Of a stretch of DNA of 64,000 bases, positions 32,888-42,724 are shown in pieces. The notes beneath the pieces were generated by a model. It was not told the origin of the DNA. It did not search any database and saw only the letters and a list, made by a program, of their open reading frames with translations. The stretch comes from RAM1 sp050247515. GTDB lineage: Bacteria > Pseudomonadota > Gammaproteobacteria > Burkholderiales > Burkholderiaceae_C. Position 1 is the stretch's first letter, and every line of letters starts with the position of its first letter. The position numbers and the translations under genes were made by a program. The stretch covers positions 1-64,000 of the forward strand of contig JBFWUB010000012.1 in NCBI GenBank assembly GCA_050247515.1, written 5' to 3'.

Positions 32888-34750
32888 ATGACAAGCCCCA
32901 ACCTCTGGAACCTCGATTCGTTCCGCCCCCGTGCGCAAGCCACGGTGGCGGGCGACACCATCCACGCCATGTTCTGGAACGGCGTGGCCGCGCGCGGCGA
33001 CAGCGTGCTGATGCGGCAAAAGGACTTTGGCATCTGGCGCGGCTGGAGCTGGCGCGAGTGCGGATCCATCGTGCGCGAGCTGGCCATGGGCCTGGCCGCC
33101 CTGGACGTACGCCCCGGCGACTGCGTTTCGGTGCTGTCCAACACCCGCGTGGAATGGGTCTGGTGCGACCTCGCCGTGCTGAGCGCTGGCGCTGTATCCA
33201 ATGGCATCTACCCCACCGACGCCGCCGAACAGGTGCAGTACCTGTGCGATGACTCCGCAACCGTGGTGCTGGTGGTGGAGGACGAAGAACAACTGGACAA
33301 AGCGCTGACCGTGCGCGCCAGCCTGCCGAAGCTGCGCCACATCGTACTGATCGACCCGACCGGCCTGGCGCATTTCAATGACCCGATGGTGATCACGCTG
33401 GACGATCTGCGCCGGCGCGGCGCGTCGTTTGACGCCGCCCACCCCGGTGAATTTGACCGCCGCTGCGCCGCGCGCAAGCCGTCGGACCTAGCCATCCTGA
33501 TCTATACCTCGGGCACCACGGGCAAGCCCAAGGGGGCCATGCATTCACACCACGGGCTGATCACCGTGATCAAGGGCCAGAACGAGTTTCTACCGCAGGA
33601 CGGATCCGACGAGCGCATGTGCTTCCTGCCGCTTTGCCATGTGGCCGAGCGGGTCACAGGGCTGTACGCCTCGCTGTACACCGGCACGAAGATGAACTTC
33701 GTGGAAAACCCCGACACCGTTCCCGAGAACGTGCGCGAAATCGCACCCACCGTGTTTGGCGGCGTGCCGCGCCTGTGGGAGAAGTTCTACTCCGCCGTGA
33801 CCATCGCCGTGAAGGAGGCTGGCCCGGTTCAGCAATGGCTGTACGCCTGGGCCCTGGGTGTGGGCCAGCAGGTGGTGGACTGTGTGCAGGCAGGCCAGCC
33901 CGTCAGCCCGTGGCTCAAGCTAAAGTACCGGCTGGCCGGCATCGCTTCGCTGGACAATGTGCGCCGCTTCATCGGCATCCACCGCTGCCGCTTCCTGGTG
34001 ACGGGCGCCGCCCCCATTGCACCCGACCTGATCCGCTGGTACCTGGCCTTGGGCATCCCCATGCTGGAGTGCTGGGGCCAGACCGAAACAGCAGGCATCT
34101 CCACTTCCATGACACCACAGGCCATCCACCTGGGCACCATCGGCCAGGCGCGCAACTACAACGAAGTGAAGATCGATGCCGGCACCGGTGAGATCCTGGT
34201 GCGCGGGCCCAACGTGTTCATGGGTTACCTGAACCAGCCCGAAAAGACAGCCGAGACCGTACGCCCCGACGGCTGGCTGCATACAGGCGACGTGGGCCTG
34301 GTGGACGCGGACGGCTTCTTTCGCATCACCGACCGCATGAAGGACATCATCATCACCGCCGGGGGCAAGAACGTGACGCCCAGCGAGTGGGAAAACGAGC
34401 TCAAGTTCAGCCCCTATGTGACGGACGCGGTGGTGATTGGCGACCGCCGCCCCTACCTCACCGCCATCGTGATGATCGAACAGGAAAACGTGGAGAAGTA
34501 CGCGCAGGACCACGACGTGCCTTTTTCCAACTACACCAGCCTGACCCGCGCGCCACAAGTGCGCCAGCTGATCGAGGCCGAGATCGCCAAGGTGAACGCC
34601 AAGTTTGCCCGGGTAGAGCAGATCAAGAAGTTCTACCTGCTGGAGACCCAGCTGTCGGCCGAGGATGAAGAGCTGACACCCACCATGAAGCTCAAGCGCA
34701 AGCTTGTGCAGCAGAAATACGCCCCGCAGATCGAGGCGATGTACCAGTGA
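32888..34750 (+). CDS. Long-chain-type acyl-CoA synthetase (AMP-forming)
   Basis: The 620-aa ligase has the AMP-binding motif YTSGTTGKPKGAM, the GWLHTGDVG motif and the hinge MKDIIITAGGKNVTPSEWEN. Its length and the long C-terminal domain match long-chain or steroid-acid ligases (FadD15/bubblegum type) rather than the shorter enzymes at 6006 and 53388. It sits between transporter and binding-protein genes, which suggests that the imported acid is activated on entry. Chain or ring specificity cannot be deduced. Confidence 0.9.
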   Translation: MTSPNLWNLDSFRPRAQATVAGDTIHAMFWNGVAARGDSVLMRQKDFGIWRGWSWRECGSIVRELAMGLAALDVRPGDCVSVLSNTRVEWVWCDLAVLSAGAVSNGIYPTDAAEQVQYLCDDSATVVLVVEDEEQLDKALTVRASLPKLRHIVLIDPTGLAHFNDPMVITLDDLRRRGASFDAAHPGEFDRRCAARKPSDLAILIYTSGTTGKPKGAMHSHHGLITVIKGQNEFLPQDGSDERMCFLPLCHVAERVTGLYASLYTGTKMNFVENPDTVPENVREIAPTVFGGVPRLWEKFYSAVTIAVKEAGPVQQWLYAWALGVGQQVVDCVQAGQPVSPWLKLKYRLAGIASLDNVRRFIGIHRCRFLVTGAAPIAPDLIRWYLALGIPMLECWGQTETAGISTSMTPQAIHLGTIGQARNYNEVKIDAGTGEILVRGPNVFMGYLNQPEKTAETVRPDGWLHTGDVGLVDADGFFRITDRMKDIIITAGGKNVTPSEWENELKFSPYVTDAVVIGDRRPYLTAIVMIEQENVEKYAQDHDVPFSNYTSLTRAPQVRQLIEAEIAKVNAKFARVEQIKKFYLLETQLSAEDEELTPTMKLKRKLVQQKYAPQIEAMYQ

Positions 34751-34791
34751 ACCCCGCCAGACCCAACCAACCCCTCCCAGGAGACAACAGC

Positions 34792-35961
34792 ATGAAGCGC
34801 ACTCTATCCGTGGCCGCCGCTGCGGCCGCCGCCCTGGCCCTTGCGGCCAGCCCCGCACTGGCCCAGCAGGGCATCAGCAAAACCGAAGTCGTGGTGGGCA
34901 CGGTGCAGGATTTGTCCGGCCCCATCGCCTCCTGGGGCAAGGACGTGCTCAACGGCATGAAGCTGCGCACCAACGAGGTCAATGAACAAGGTGGCATCCA
35001 TGGCCGCAAGATCCGCCTGCTGGCCGAAGACAACAGCTACGACCCCAAGAAGACCGTGCTGGCCGCGCAAAAGCTGGTCAACCAGGAAAAGGTGTTTGCC
35101 GTGATGGGCCTGATGGGCAGCGCCGCTGCCGTGGCCGCCATGCCCGTTCTGCTGGACAAGAACGTGCTGAGCTTCATGCCGATGTCCAGTGCGCGCGAAA
35201 TGTACGAGCCTGCCCACAAACTGAAGTGGGGCTTTGCACCATCCAACTACGACAGCATGAAGAGCACCGTGCCGCGCGTGTACCAGCACACCAGATCGGC
35301 CAAGGCCTGCGCTCTGTACCAGGACGATGACTTTGGACTGGAAGTGATCCGCGGTGGCGAGGCCGGCCTGAAAGACATCAAGACCGACTTCGTTGAAAAA
35401 ACCACCTACAAGCGCGGCGCCACCGATTTTTCATCGCAGGTCGCTCGCCTGAAAAGCGCCGGCTGCGACTTTGTACTGCTGGGCACCCTGATCCGCGAGA
35501 CCGTAGGCGCCGTGGGCGAAGCCCGAAAACTCGGCTGGAACCCGGTGTTCGTGGGCCCGCAGACGGTCTATACAGACCAGATTCCCAAGCTGGGCGGCAA
35601 GGCCATGGACGGCCTGTATGGCGACATGTTTGTGCAGTTCCCGTACATGGACGACGCCTCGCAGCCGGTGCGCTTTTGGGCCAACAAATGGAAGACCCAG
35701 TTTGGCAACGACCCCACCGTCTACGCCGTGTACGGCTACCTGATTGCAGACCGCCTGTACGCCGCCATGCAAAAGGCCGGCCCCAACCTGAGCGTGGACA
35801 GCTTTGTGAAGGCCATGGACAGCATGACCATCCCGCCGGACATCTTCGGCAGCCCGACCCTCACCTTCTCGGCTACCAAACGCCTGGGCTCCACCGCGTC
35901 GCGCGTGTCGCAGCTGGTGGACGGACGCTGGAAGGTTGTGCTGGACTACCCCAAACAATAA
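34792..35961 (+). CDS. Periplasmic substrate-binding protein of LIV-type ABC transporter (copy 1)
   Basis: The 389-aa protein starts with a Sec signal peptide (MKRTLSVAAAAAAALALA... cleaved near ALA-QQG at residue 24) followed by a type I periplasmic binding fold. ATG at 34792 follows CCAGGAGACAACAGC. It is strikingly similar along its full length to the next gene (for example DLSGPIA-WGKD, EQGGIHGRK, GLMG-AAAVAAMP, FMPMSSAREM in both), so the two arose by tandem duplication. Binding-pocket differences could give two ligand ranges for one transporter. Confidence 0.92.
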   Translation: MKRTLSVAAAAAAALALAASPALAQQGISKTEVVVGTVQDLSGPIASWGKDVLNGMKLRTNEVNEQGGIHGRKIRLLAEDNSYDPKKTVLAAQKLVNQEKVFAVMGLMGSAAAVAAMPVLLDKNVLSFMPMSSAREMYEPAHKLKWGFAPSNYDSMKSTVPRVYQHTRSAKACALYQDDDFGLEVIRGGEAGLKDIKTDFVEKTTYKRGATDFSSQVARLKSAGCDFVLLGTLIRETVGAVGEARKLGWNPVFVGPQTVYTDQIPKLGGKAMDGLYGDMFVQFPYMDDASQPVRFWANKWKTQFGNDPTVYAVYGYLIADRLYAAMQKAGPNLSVDSFVKAMDSMTIPPDIFGSPTLTFSATKRLGSTASRVSQLVDGRWKVVLDYPKQ

Positions 35962-35970
35962 GGAGACACC

Positions 35971-37140
35971 ATGAAACACATTTCCATCCTGGCCACGGCG
36001 GTGGCCCTGGCAATCGCAGCCGCCCCCGCGATCGCCCAGCAGGGGGTGAGCAAGACCGAGATCATCATCGGCACGGCCACCGACCTGTCGGGGCCGATCG
36101 CCGCCTGGGGCAAAGACTACGCCAACGGCGCGCGCCTGCGCGTGGCCGAGATCAACGAGCAAGGCGGCATCCATGGCCGCAAGCTCAAGCTGCTGATTGA
36201 AGACAACGGCTACGACCCCAAGAAGACCGTGCTGGCAACGCAAAAGCTGGTCAACCAGGAGAAGATTTTTGCCATGGTGGGCCTGATGGGCACGGCCGCA
36301 GCCGTGGCGGCCATGCCCATCATCCTGGACAAGAACGTCATCAGCTTCATGCCGATGTCCAGCGCGCGCGAGATGTTCGAGCCGGTTCACAAGCTGAAGT
36401 TTGGCTTTGCACCACCCAACTTTGACAGCCTGAAAGTCACCGCGCCGCAGGTGTACCAGGCCACCAAATCCACCAAGGCCTGCGCGCTCTACCAGGACGA
36501 TGAATTCGGCCTGGAAGTCGTGCGCGGTGGCGAAGCCGGCCTGAAAGCCATCAACGTGGAAATACAGGAGCGCACGACCTACAAGCGTGGCGCGACAGAT
36601 TTCACCTCGCAGGTGCTGCGCCTGAAGAACTCCGGCTGCGATTTTGTGCTGCTGGGCACGCAGATCCGCGAGACGGTGGGCTCCATCGCCGAGATGCGCA
36701 AGCTGGGCTACAGCCCGAACGTGATGGGCACGCAGTCGGCCTACACAGAGCTGATTCCCAAACTGGGGGGCAAGGGGATGGATGGCCTGTATGCGGACAT
36801 GTTTGCGCTGATCCCGTACGCGGACGACGCCTCGCAGCCGGTGCGTTTCTGGGCCAACAAGTACCGCACGCAGTTTGGCAACGACCCCACCATCTTTGCC
36901 GCTTACGGCTACATGACCATTGACCGCTTCGTCGCGGGCCTGCAGAAGGCCGGCGCAAACCTCACGACGGACAGTTTTGTGAAAGCCATGGAGTCCCTGA
37001 CGATTCCGCCCGACATTTTTGGCAGTCCCAAGCTGACTTTCTCACCCACCAAGCACATCGGATCGCGCAACTCGCGCGTGTCGCAGCTGAAGGACGGGCG
37101 CTGGAAGGTCGTCATCGACTATGCGGCCGAAACAAAGTAA
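35971..37140 (+). CDS. Periplasmic substrate-binding protein of LIV-type ABC transporter (copy 2)
   Basis: A 389-aa binding protein with signal peptide MKHISILATAVALAIAAAPAIA and the same fold and length as copy 1, beginning 9 bp after its stop behind AAGGAGACACC. The duplicates are collinear without gaps that I can see. Divergence is concentrated in the second half (for example RKLGYSPNVMGTQSAYTELIP versus RKLGWNPVFVGPQTVYTDQIP), which lines the ligand cleft in this family. It would deliver substrate to the permeases at 29315 and 30195. Confidence 0.92.
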   Translation: MKHISILATAVALAIAAAPAIAQQGVSKTEIIIGTATDLSGPIAAWGKDYANGARLRVAEINEQGGIHGRKLKLLIEDNGYDPKKTVLATQKLVNQEKIFAMVGLMGTAAAVAAMPIILDKNVISFMPMSSAREMFEPVHKLKFGFAPPNFDSLKVTAPQVYQATKSTKACALYQDDEFGLEVVRGGEAGLKAINVEIQERTTYKRGATDFTSQVLRLKNSGCDFVLLGTQIRETVGSIAEMRKLGYSPNVMGTQSAYTELIPKLGGKGMDGLYADMFALIPYADDASQPVRFWANKYRTQFGNDPTIFAAYGYMTIDRFVAGLQKAGANLTTDSFVKAMESLTIPPDIFGSPKLTFSPTKHIGSRNSRVSQLKDGRWKVVIDYAAETK

Positions 37141-37176
37141 CACAACAGGCAAACGACGAGGAAAGGCAGGATCGCC

Positions 37177-38361
37177 ATGACACGCAAGGTCCACGTGGTG
37201 GGGGTCGGCATGGTGCCGTTTTCAAAGCCGGGGGCCAGCGAACCCTATCACCAGCTGGGCGCGCGCGCCGCCCGGGCGGCGCTGGACGATGCCCGTGTGG
37301 ACTACCAGTCTGTCGAGCAGGTCTACGCTGGCTATGTGTACGGCGACTCGTGCAGCGGCCAGGCCGCGGCCTACCACCTGGGCCTGACCGGCGTGCCGGT
37401 CATCAATGTCAACAACAACTGCTCCACCGGCTCCACCGCCCTGTTCCTGGCGCGCCAGGCCGTGGCCAGTGGCGCTGCCGAATGTGTGCTGGCCATGGGT
37501 TTCGAGCAGATGCAGCGCGGCGCCATTGTGGCGCACTGGCCTGACCGGCCCGACCCGTCGCAGCGGCTGATTGACAGCATGCATGCCGACCAGGGCGACG
37601 CCCCGGGCGTACCGGTGGCCGCGCAGCTGTTTGGCGGCGCCGGGCGCATGCACATGCAGCTGTACGGCACGCGCGCCGAAACCTTCGCCCGCATCTCGGT
37701 GAAGGCCCGCCAGCACGCGGCGCACAACCCCAACGCCCTGTTTCGCGACCCGGTCACGCTGGACGAAGTCATGGGATCACCCGGCGTGTTTGCCCCGCTG
37801 ACGCGGCTGCAATGCTGCCCGCCCACCTGCGGCGGCGCCGCGGCCGTGGTGTGCTCGGAAGACTTCGCGCGGCGCCACGGGCTGGACATGCGGGTGTGGA
37901 TCGCGGCGCAGGCCATGACCACCGACGGCAACAGCAGCTTTGACGAAAAGGACATGCGCAAGCTGGTGGGCTACGACATGGCCAAACGCGCGGCCAGCCA
38001 GGTCTATGAGGACGCTGGCGTAGGCCCGCACGACATCCCCGTGGTGGAACTGCACGACTGTTTTACCGCCAACGAGCTGATCACCTACGAAGCACTGGGC
38101 CTGGCACCCGAGGGCGGCGCGGAAAAGTTCATCCTGGACGGCGACAACACCTATGGCGGCCGGGTGGTAACCAACCCCTCGGGCGGCCTGTTGTCCAAAG
38201 GCCATCCGCTGGGCGCCACGGGCCTGGCCCAGTGCGCCGAGCTGGTGTGGCAGCTGCGCGAACAGGCCGGTGCGCGGCAGGTGCCGGGCGCACGCCTGGC
38301 ACTGCAGCACAATCTGGGGCTGGGCGGCGCCTGCGTCGTCACCCTCTATCAGCGGGCCTGA
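37177..38361 (+). CDS. Thiolase-superfamily acyltransferase (SCP-x type)
   Basis: The 394-aa protein has a complete thiolase centre: Cys82 in NNNCSTGS, ELHDCFTANE and SKGHPLGATG. It belongs to the lipid-transfer/SCP-x thiolases that act on branched or sterol side-chain 3-ketoacyl-CoAs. It is the last gene of the transporter operon, 36 bp after the second binding protein. Together with the enzymes at 3581 and 48132 it gives the region three cysteine-bearing thiolases plus the cysteine-less aldolase candidate at 22910. Confidence 0.88.
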   Translation: MTRKVHVVGVGMVPFSKPGASEPYHQLGARAARAALDDARVDYQSVEQVYAGYVYGDSCSGQAAAYHLGLTGVPVINVNNNCSTGSTALFLARQAVASGAAECVLAMGFEQMQRGAIVAHWPDRPDPSQRLIDSMHADQGDAPGVPVAAQLFGGAGRMHMQLYGTRAETFARISVKARQHAAHNPNALFRDPVTLDEVMGSPGVFAPLTRLQCCPPTCGGAAAVVCSEDFARRHGLDMRVWIAAQAMTTDGNSSFDEKDMRKLVGYDMAKRAASQVYEDAGVGPHDIPVVELHDCFTANELITYEALGLAPEGGAEKFILDGDNTYGGRVVTNPSGGLLSKGHPLGATGLAQCAELVWQLREQAGARQVPGARLALQHNLGLGGACVVTLYQRA

Positions 38362-38403
38362 CAGGCCCGCCGGGGGCCGCCAATGACCTCTGGAAGGAAC
38401 GCC

Positions 38404-41217
38404 ATGCCCACCGGGCTGGACACTGAAGACCAGCATGCGCCGCCGCCGGGTGTCGCGCACAGCCTGCCGCATGAACGTGCCGCCGCCAACGCGGCCCGGG
38501 TAGACGCGAGCCACCCGGTGGTGCCGCGCGCGGCCGCGCTCGAGCCCAAACTGACACCACCCCAATCCAGCGCGTTCGAGATCGCCCGGACCGAGGTGTG
38601 CGAGCGCATCTTTGCGGCCGGCGCTGCCAAGCTTGTGCTGCTGCGCGCGCCGGCCGGCTTTGGCAAGACCACCACCATGCTGCAGGTGCATGAGCGCTTT
38701 GTGCAGACGGGCCTGGCCGCCGCCTGGCTGACGCTGGACCGCGCCGACAACGACGTGATGCGCTTCCTGGCGGCGCTGACAGCTGCGCTGGCGCGTCTGA
38801 TCCCCGGGCTGGGAGCACCGCAAGATGCCAACAGCGGCCCCGACGAGCTGGCCTTTGCGGTGATCGACCGCGTGGCCGCGCACCCGGCGCCTTTCGCGCT
38901 GTTTCTGGACGACTTCGAGGCGCTGCAGAACCCGGCGGCCATTGGCATCGTCAGCGAGCTCATCGAGCAGTTGCCGCGTGGCGCGCAGCTCATCGTGGGC
39001 TCGCGCGGCGTGCCCGAGCTGGGTGTGGGCCGGTTGCGCGCGCGCGGCCGCCTGCTGGAGGTGGAGCCCGCGCAGCTGCGCTTCAGCGAAGCCGAGGCCG
39101 ACGCCTTCTTGTGCCAGCGCCGCGGCCTGCAGCTGGCACCCGACGACGTGCGCCGCCTGCACCGCAGCACCGAGGGCTGGGCCGCCGCGCTGTGGCTGGC
39201 ATCCATCTCGCTGGAGAACCGCGACGACGCGAGCCGCTTCATTGCCGGCTTCTCGGGCTCCAACGCGGCGGTGGTGGAATACCTGGTGGAGGACGTGCTG
39301 GCGCGCCAAAGCGCCGACGTGCGCGGCTTTCTGCTGCGCACCAGCTTGCTGAACGAGCTGAATGCATCGCTGTGCGACGCGGTGCGTGGCAGCCATGACA
39401 GCGCCCACATGCTGCGCACGCTGGAGCAGGCCCACCTGTTCATGATTCCGCTGCAGGGCGACCACAGCCAGTACCGCTACCACGGCATGTTTGCCGAGTT
39501 TCTGCGCACCGAGCTGGCGCGCCACCACGCCGGCGAAATCCCCGGCCTGCACCGCGCCGCCGCACGCTGGTACGACGAACACCGCCGCCCGGTGCCCGCC
39601 ATCGAACACGCGCTGGCCGCGGGCGACCTGGCCTGGGCGCTGCCCGCACTGAGCACCCATGCCCAGGCGCTGCTGGAAGAAGGCCGCGTGCGGCTGCTGT
39701 CGCGCTGGCTCGACCCGTTGCTGGAATCGGGCGCGCTGGACGCCTACCCCATCCTGCAGGTGGTGCATGCCTGGGCCGTGTGCTTTGCGCGCGGGCCGCG
39801 GGCCGCCGCCACGCTGCTGGACCGGCTGGAAGAACGCGCCGATCCGGACCCGGAAGTGCGCGCCCACCGCCTGGCCATGCGCCCGTTGTTTTTGTCACTG
39901 ACCGACCGGATTGACGAAGCCCTGCCCATGGCAGCCGCTGCGCTGGAGGAAATACCGCGCGACCTGGCCTTCGTCAGCGGGTTTCTGGAAGTGAACATGG
40001 CCAACCTGGCGCTGATTGCCGGGCGCTTTCATGACGCGCTGCGGTTTGCCGACGCCGCCCGTTCGCGCCAGCAGGTGCGGGCCAGCCCCTTCAACTTCGC
40101 GCTGTCCGAGGCGGCGGAAGCCGCCGTGGACATGACCCAGGGCCGCCTGCGCAAGGCCATTGCCGGGTTGCGCATCGCTGTGAGCGCCGGCGCGATGGAC
40201 GCCACCCGCTCCACCAACGGCAACGCGCTGGCCGGCATACCGCTGGCGCAGGCGCTGTACGAAGCCGGGCAACTGGACCAGGCCGAGCGCCTGCTGGTGG
40301 TGTACCTGCCGCTGATCCGCGGCGTGGGCATTCCGGACGAACTGATCATCGGCCATGTGGTCATGGCGCGCATTGCCACCGACCGCGGCGACGCCGAACG
40401 CGCCGAGCAAATGCTGGTGGAGCTGGAACACATCGGCCATCGTGACGGCCTGACCCGCGTGGTGGCCACCGCGCGGCTGGAACGTGTGCGCCTGCTGCTG
40501 ATGGCCGACCGGCTGGCCCCCGCCCGCAGCGAGCTGGACCGCTGTGGCGACAAGGCCCTGTGGCAGCGCGTGGCCCGCCTGACCATGCGCGCCAACGAGG
40601 TGGAGACGTATGACGTAGCCCTGGCGCGCTGGTCGGTGCGCACCGGCCATGCCGGCGAGGTGATCCGCCCGCTGCGCACCGAGCTGGAGGCCGCCGAGCG
40701 CGCCCAGCGCGAACGCCGCGCACTGACGCTGCGCCTGCTGCTGGCCCAGGCCCTGTACCGCGACGACCAGCGCAACAAGGCCATGCGCATGCTGGCGCGC
40801 GCCGTGCGGCTGGCCTGTGTGGAAGGTTATGTACGCGCCTTCCAGGACGAAGGCGCGCTGCTGATGGTGATCCTGCGCGAGCTGCGCGCCCAGCCCGACC
40901 TGGTGCACGAAGACGGCCACGGCGACGAAGCACTGGCCTTCATCGACCGGCTGCTGCGCGAACCCGCCCCAGTGGTGCCAGTGGCAGGTACGGCCAGCGG
41001 CACGCAAGCGCAGCCGGCCAACGAACTGCTCACACGCAAGGAACTGCAGGTGCTGCGCCTGGCCGCCGAAGGCATGAGCAACGACGCCCTGGCCGAGCGG
41101 CTGTTTGTGGCGGAGACCACCGTGCGCACCCACCTGCGCAACATCAACGTCAAGCTGGACACCCGCAGCCGGGTGGAGGCGATTGCGGCGGCGCGACGGT
41201 TGGGGTTGATTGGGTAA
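38404..41217 (+). CDS. MalT-like large LuxR-family regulator (LAL/STAND ATPase)
   Basis: The 937-aa protein has an N-terminal STAND-type ATPase with Walker A APAGFGKTT (82-90) and a Walker B-like FALFLDDFEAL, a long helical repeat region suited to ligand sensing, and a C-terminal LuxR helix-turn-helix (LTRKELQVLRLAAEGMSN, TTVRTHLRNINVKL). MalT and AlkS are relatives that activate catabolic promoters when bound to inducer and ATP. The ATG at 38404 is preceded by GGAAGGA. It follows the transporter operon and is the strongest candidate activator for the catabolic genes. Confidence 0.9.
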   Translation: MPTGLDTEDQHAPPPGVAHSLPHERAAANAARVDASHPVVPRAAALEPKLTPPQSSAFEIARTEVCERIFAAGAAKLVLLRAPAGFGKTTTMLQVHERFVQTGLAAAWLTLDRADNDVMRFLAALTAALARLIPGLGAPQDANSGPDELAFAVIDRVAAHPAPFALFLDDFEALQNPAAIGIVSELIEQLPRGAQLIVGSRGVPELGVGRLRARGRLLEVEPAQLRFSEAEADAFLCQRRGLQLAPDDVRRLHRSTEGWAAALWLASISLENRDDASRFIAGFSGSNAAVVEYLVEDVLARQSADVRGFLLRTSLLNELNASLCDAVRGSHDSAHMLRTLEQAHLFMIPLQGDHSQYRYHGMFAEFLRTELARHHAGEIPGLHRAAARWYDEHRRPVPAIEHALAAGDLAWALPALSTHAQALLEEGRVRLLSRWLDPLLESGALDAYPILQVVHAWAVCFARGPRAAATLLDRLEERADPDPEVRAHRLAMRPLFLSLTDRIDEALPMAAAALEEIPRDLAFVSGFLEVNMANLALIAGRFHDALRFADAARSRQQVRASPFNFALSEAAEAAVDMTQGRLRKAIAGLRIAVSAGAMDATRSTNGNALAGIPLAQALYEAGQLDQAERLLVVYLPLIRGVGIPDELIIGHVVMARIATDRGDAERAEQMLVELEHIGHRDGLTRVVATARLERVRLLLMADRLAPARSELDRCGDKALWQRVARLTMRANEVETYDVALARWSVRTGHAGEVIRPLRTELEAAERAQRERRALTLRLLLAQALYRDDQRNKAMRMLARAVRLACVEGYVRAFQDEGALLMVILRELRAQPDLVHEDGHGDEALAFIDRLLREPAPVVPVAGTASGTQAQPANELLTRKELQVLRLAAEGMSNDALAERLFVAETTVRTHLRNINVKLDTRSRVEAIAAARRLGLIG

Positions 41218-41527
41218 GGGGTGCCTGGCGAAAGTGCGCTGGCCTGGTGCTAATTGGGGCTCTTTGAGCGCTTTGGTTGCATGACTTGTGGCCTTCGCTT
41301 CTGGCAATACGAGCAGGGTTAAAGCAAAGACGGGCTAAGTGTCTGCTTAAGGCTGATAGCAGCCTTCGAACGGGCGCTGATGCTTGTCCACTTCGGGCCA
41401 GTAGCAGTCGTGCATGACTGTCTGTTTGTCGGCTAAGCCTCAATCATTGCCGGACAATTGAGCGGTCCGCCAGCGACGCCGCACCATAGAACCCGTTGCC
41501 ACTTGGCAATCTTCATTTGTCAGATCC
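41218..41527. other. Non-coding spacer at the left edge of the inserted block
   Basis: 310 bp without a credible gene between the MalT-like regulator and the first nuclease-like gene. Base composition is visibly lower in G+C than the catabolic genes. I see no inverted repeats of insertion-sequence type and no convincing promoter. It probably contains the left junction of the block that separates the regulator from the downstream beta-oxidation genes. Confidence 0.4.
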
Positions 41528-42724
41528 ATGAACGCAGGCCTCACACCTTCAGAACGTCTGGTCAACGACCTGAGCACTAGCAGCTTCATGAGGCTGTGGA
41601 CCCACCCGAACCCAGTCGGTAAGGGAGGGAAAGAACTGTGTGACTGCTTGGTGGTGTGCGGCCCCCACATCATCATCATCTCTGTGAAGGAGATCGAGTT
41701 TCGTGACACCGGCGACGCCGTGGGTTGGGAGCGATGGCAGAAGGCCGCCATCGACAAGTCGGTCCAGCAGATATGGGGTGCCGAGCGTTGGCTTCGCGTC
41801 GCTGATCGCGTGATTCGCAGCGATGGCCGAGAGGTTGTGCTGGCGCCAAAGTCGGACCGCCGCTTCCATCGAATCACGGTCTCCCTCGGCGGCCGAGGGA
41901 AAGTTCCCCTGAAGTGGGGCGATCTGGGTCACGGATTTGTCCACCTGCTTGACGAGTTCAGCCTGAAGGCCGCCTTCAGCGAACTCACGACGACCACGGA
42001 CTTCGTTCGCTACCTGTCCGCCGTCGAGCGCATCTTCGAACGTGGCGCCAAGCCGGTCTTCGTTGGCTCCGGCGCGGAGGATTTGCTGGCGCTCTATGTC
42101 CGGCACGGCGAAGCCTTTGGCCTGCTCGATCCGGACACGGGGGAGCCGGCGCTGGCCTTGATCCAGGAAGGCATCTGGGACGCTTTGATCAAGGATGCAG
42201 ACTACCTTGCACGGAACAAGGATCTAGAGTCCTCCTACGCGTGGGACCGGCTGATCGATCACTTTGTCAAAGACCTCCTCACGAATGGGATGTTCGACAT
42301 GTTCCGGAACGAGGTCACCCAAAACGAGCTGGCACTCGTGGCGATGGCGATGCAACCCCGCGGTCACCGCGCCAACCTTGCGGACGCCTTTCTGGAGTTC
42401 CTGCACCCGACCACCAAACACGTTGCGGCACGAGTTGTCATCGCGGACAACCAGGCCGCATTCGTCTTCACTGTCGGCAATTCGACGGATCGAGAGCATC
42501 GAGCTCGCGAACTGATGCTGCGCTGCCTCCTCGTCCGCGGCCGATGCAAATCGGTGAGAACGGTCGTTGGCATTGCCACAGACAGGCCGCAAGCAGGAAA
42601 GCAGGGCCACTCCTCGGACATCGTCTACCTGCACATGCCAGACTGGGACCCAGCCGAGAACACGAAGATCGATCAGATCCAGGCGGACCTTGGCTACTTC
42701 AAGAACACCCGGTGGCCGGCTTGA
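41528..42724 (+). CDS. Uncharacterised protein with N-terminal nuclease-like (PD-(D/E)XK-type) segment
   Basis: The 398-aa protein has a predicted strand-turn-strand core near its start: GKGGKELCDCLVVCGPHIII followed by ISVKEIEF, with Glu36, Asp39 and Lys54. This resembles a family whose members read GKELCDLLVVF ... IIFSDK, thought to be restriction-like nucleases; here the residue before lysine is Val, so the usual acidic position is altered. The remainder has no motif I know. Its stop codon directly abuts the stop of the convergent gene at 42725. Codon use looks less G+C-biased than the catabolic genes, consistent with transfer. Confidence 0.55.
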   Translation: MNAGLTPSERLVNDLSTSSFMRLWTHPNPVGKGGKELCDCLVVCGPHIIIISVKEIEFRDTGDAVGWERWQKAAIDKSVQQIWGAERWLRVADRVIRSDGREVVLAPKSDRRFHRITVSLGGRGKVPLKWGDLGHGFVHLLDEFSLKAAFSELTTTTDFVRYLSAVERIFERGAKPVFVGSGAEDLLALYVRHGEAFGLLDPDTGEPALALIQEGIWDALIKDADYLARNKDLESSYAWDRLIDHFVKDLLTNGMFDMFRNEVTQNELALVAMAMQPRGHRANLADAFLEFLHPTTKHVAARVVIADNQAAFVFTVGNSTDREHRARELMLRCLLVRGRCKSVRTVVGIATDRPQAGKQGHSSDIVYLHMPDWDPAENTKIDQIQADLGYFKNTRWPA

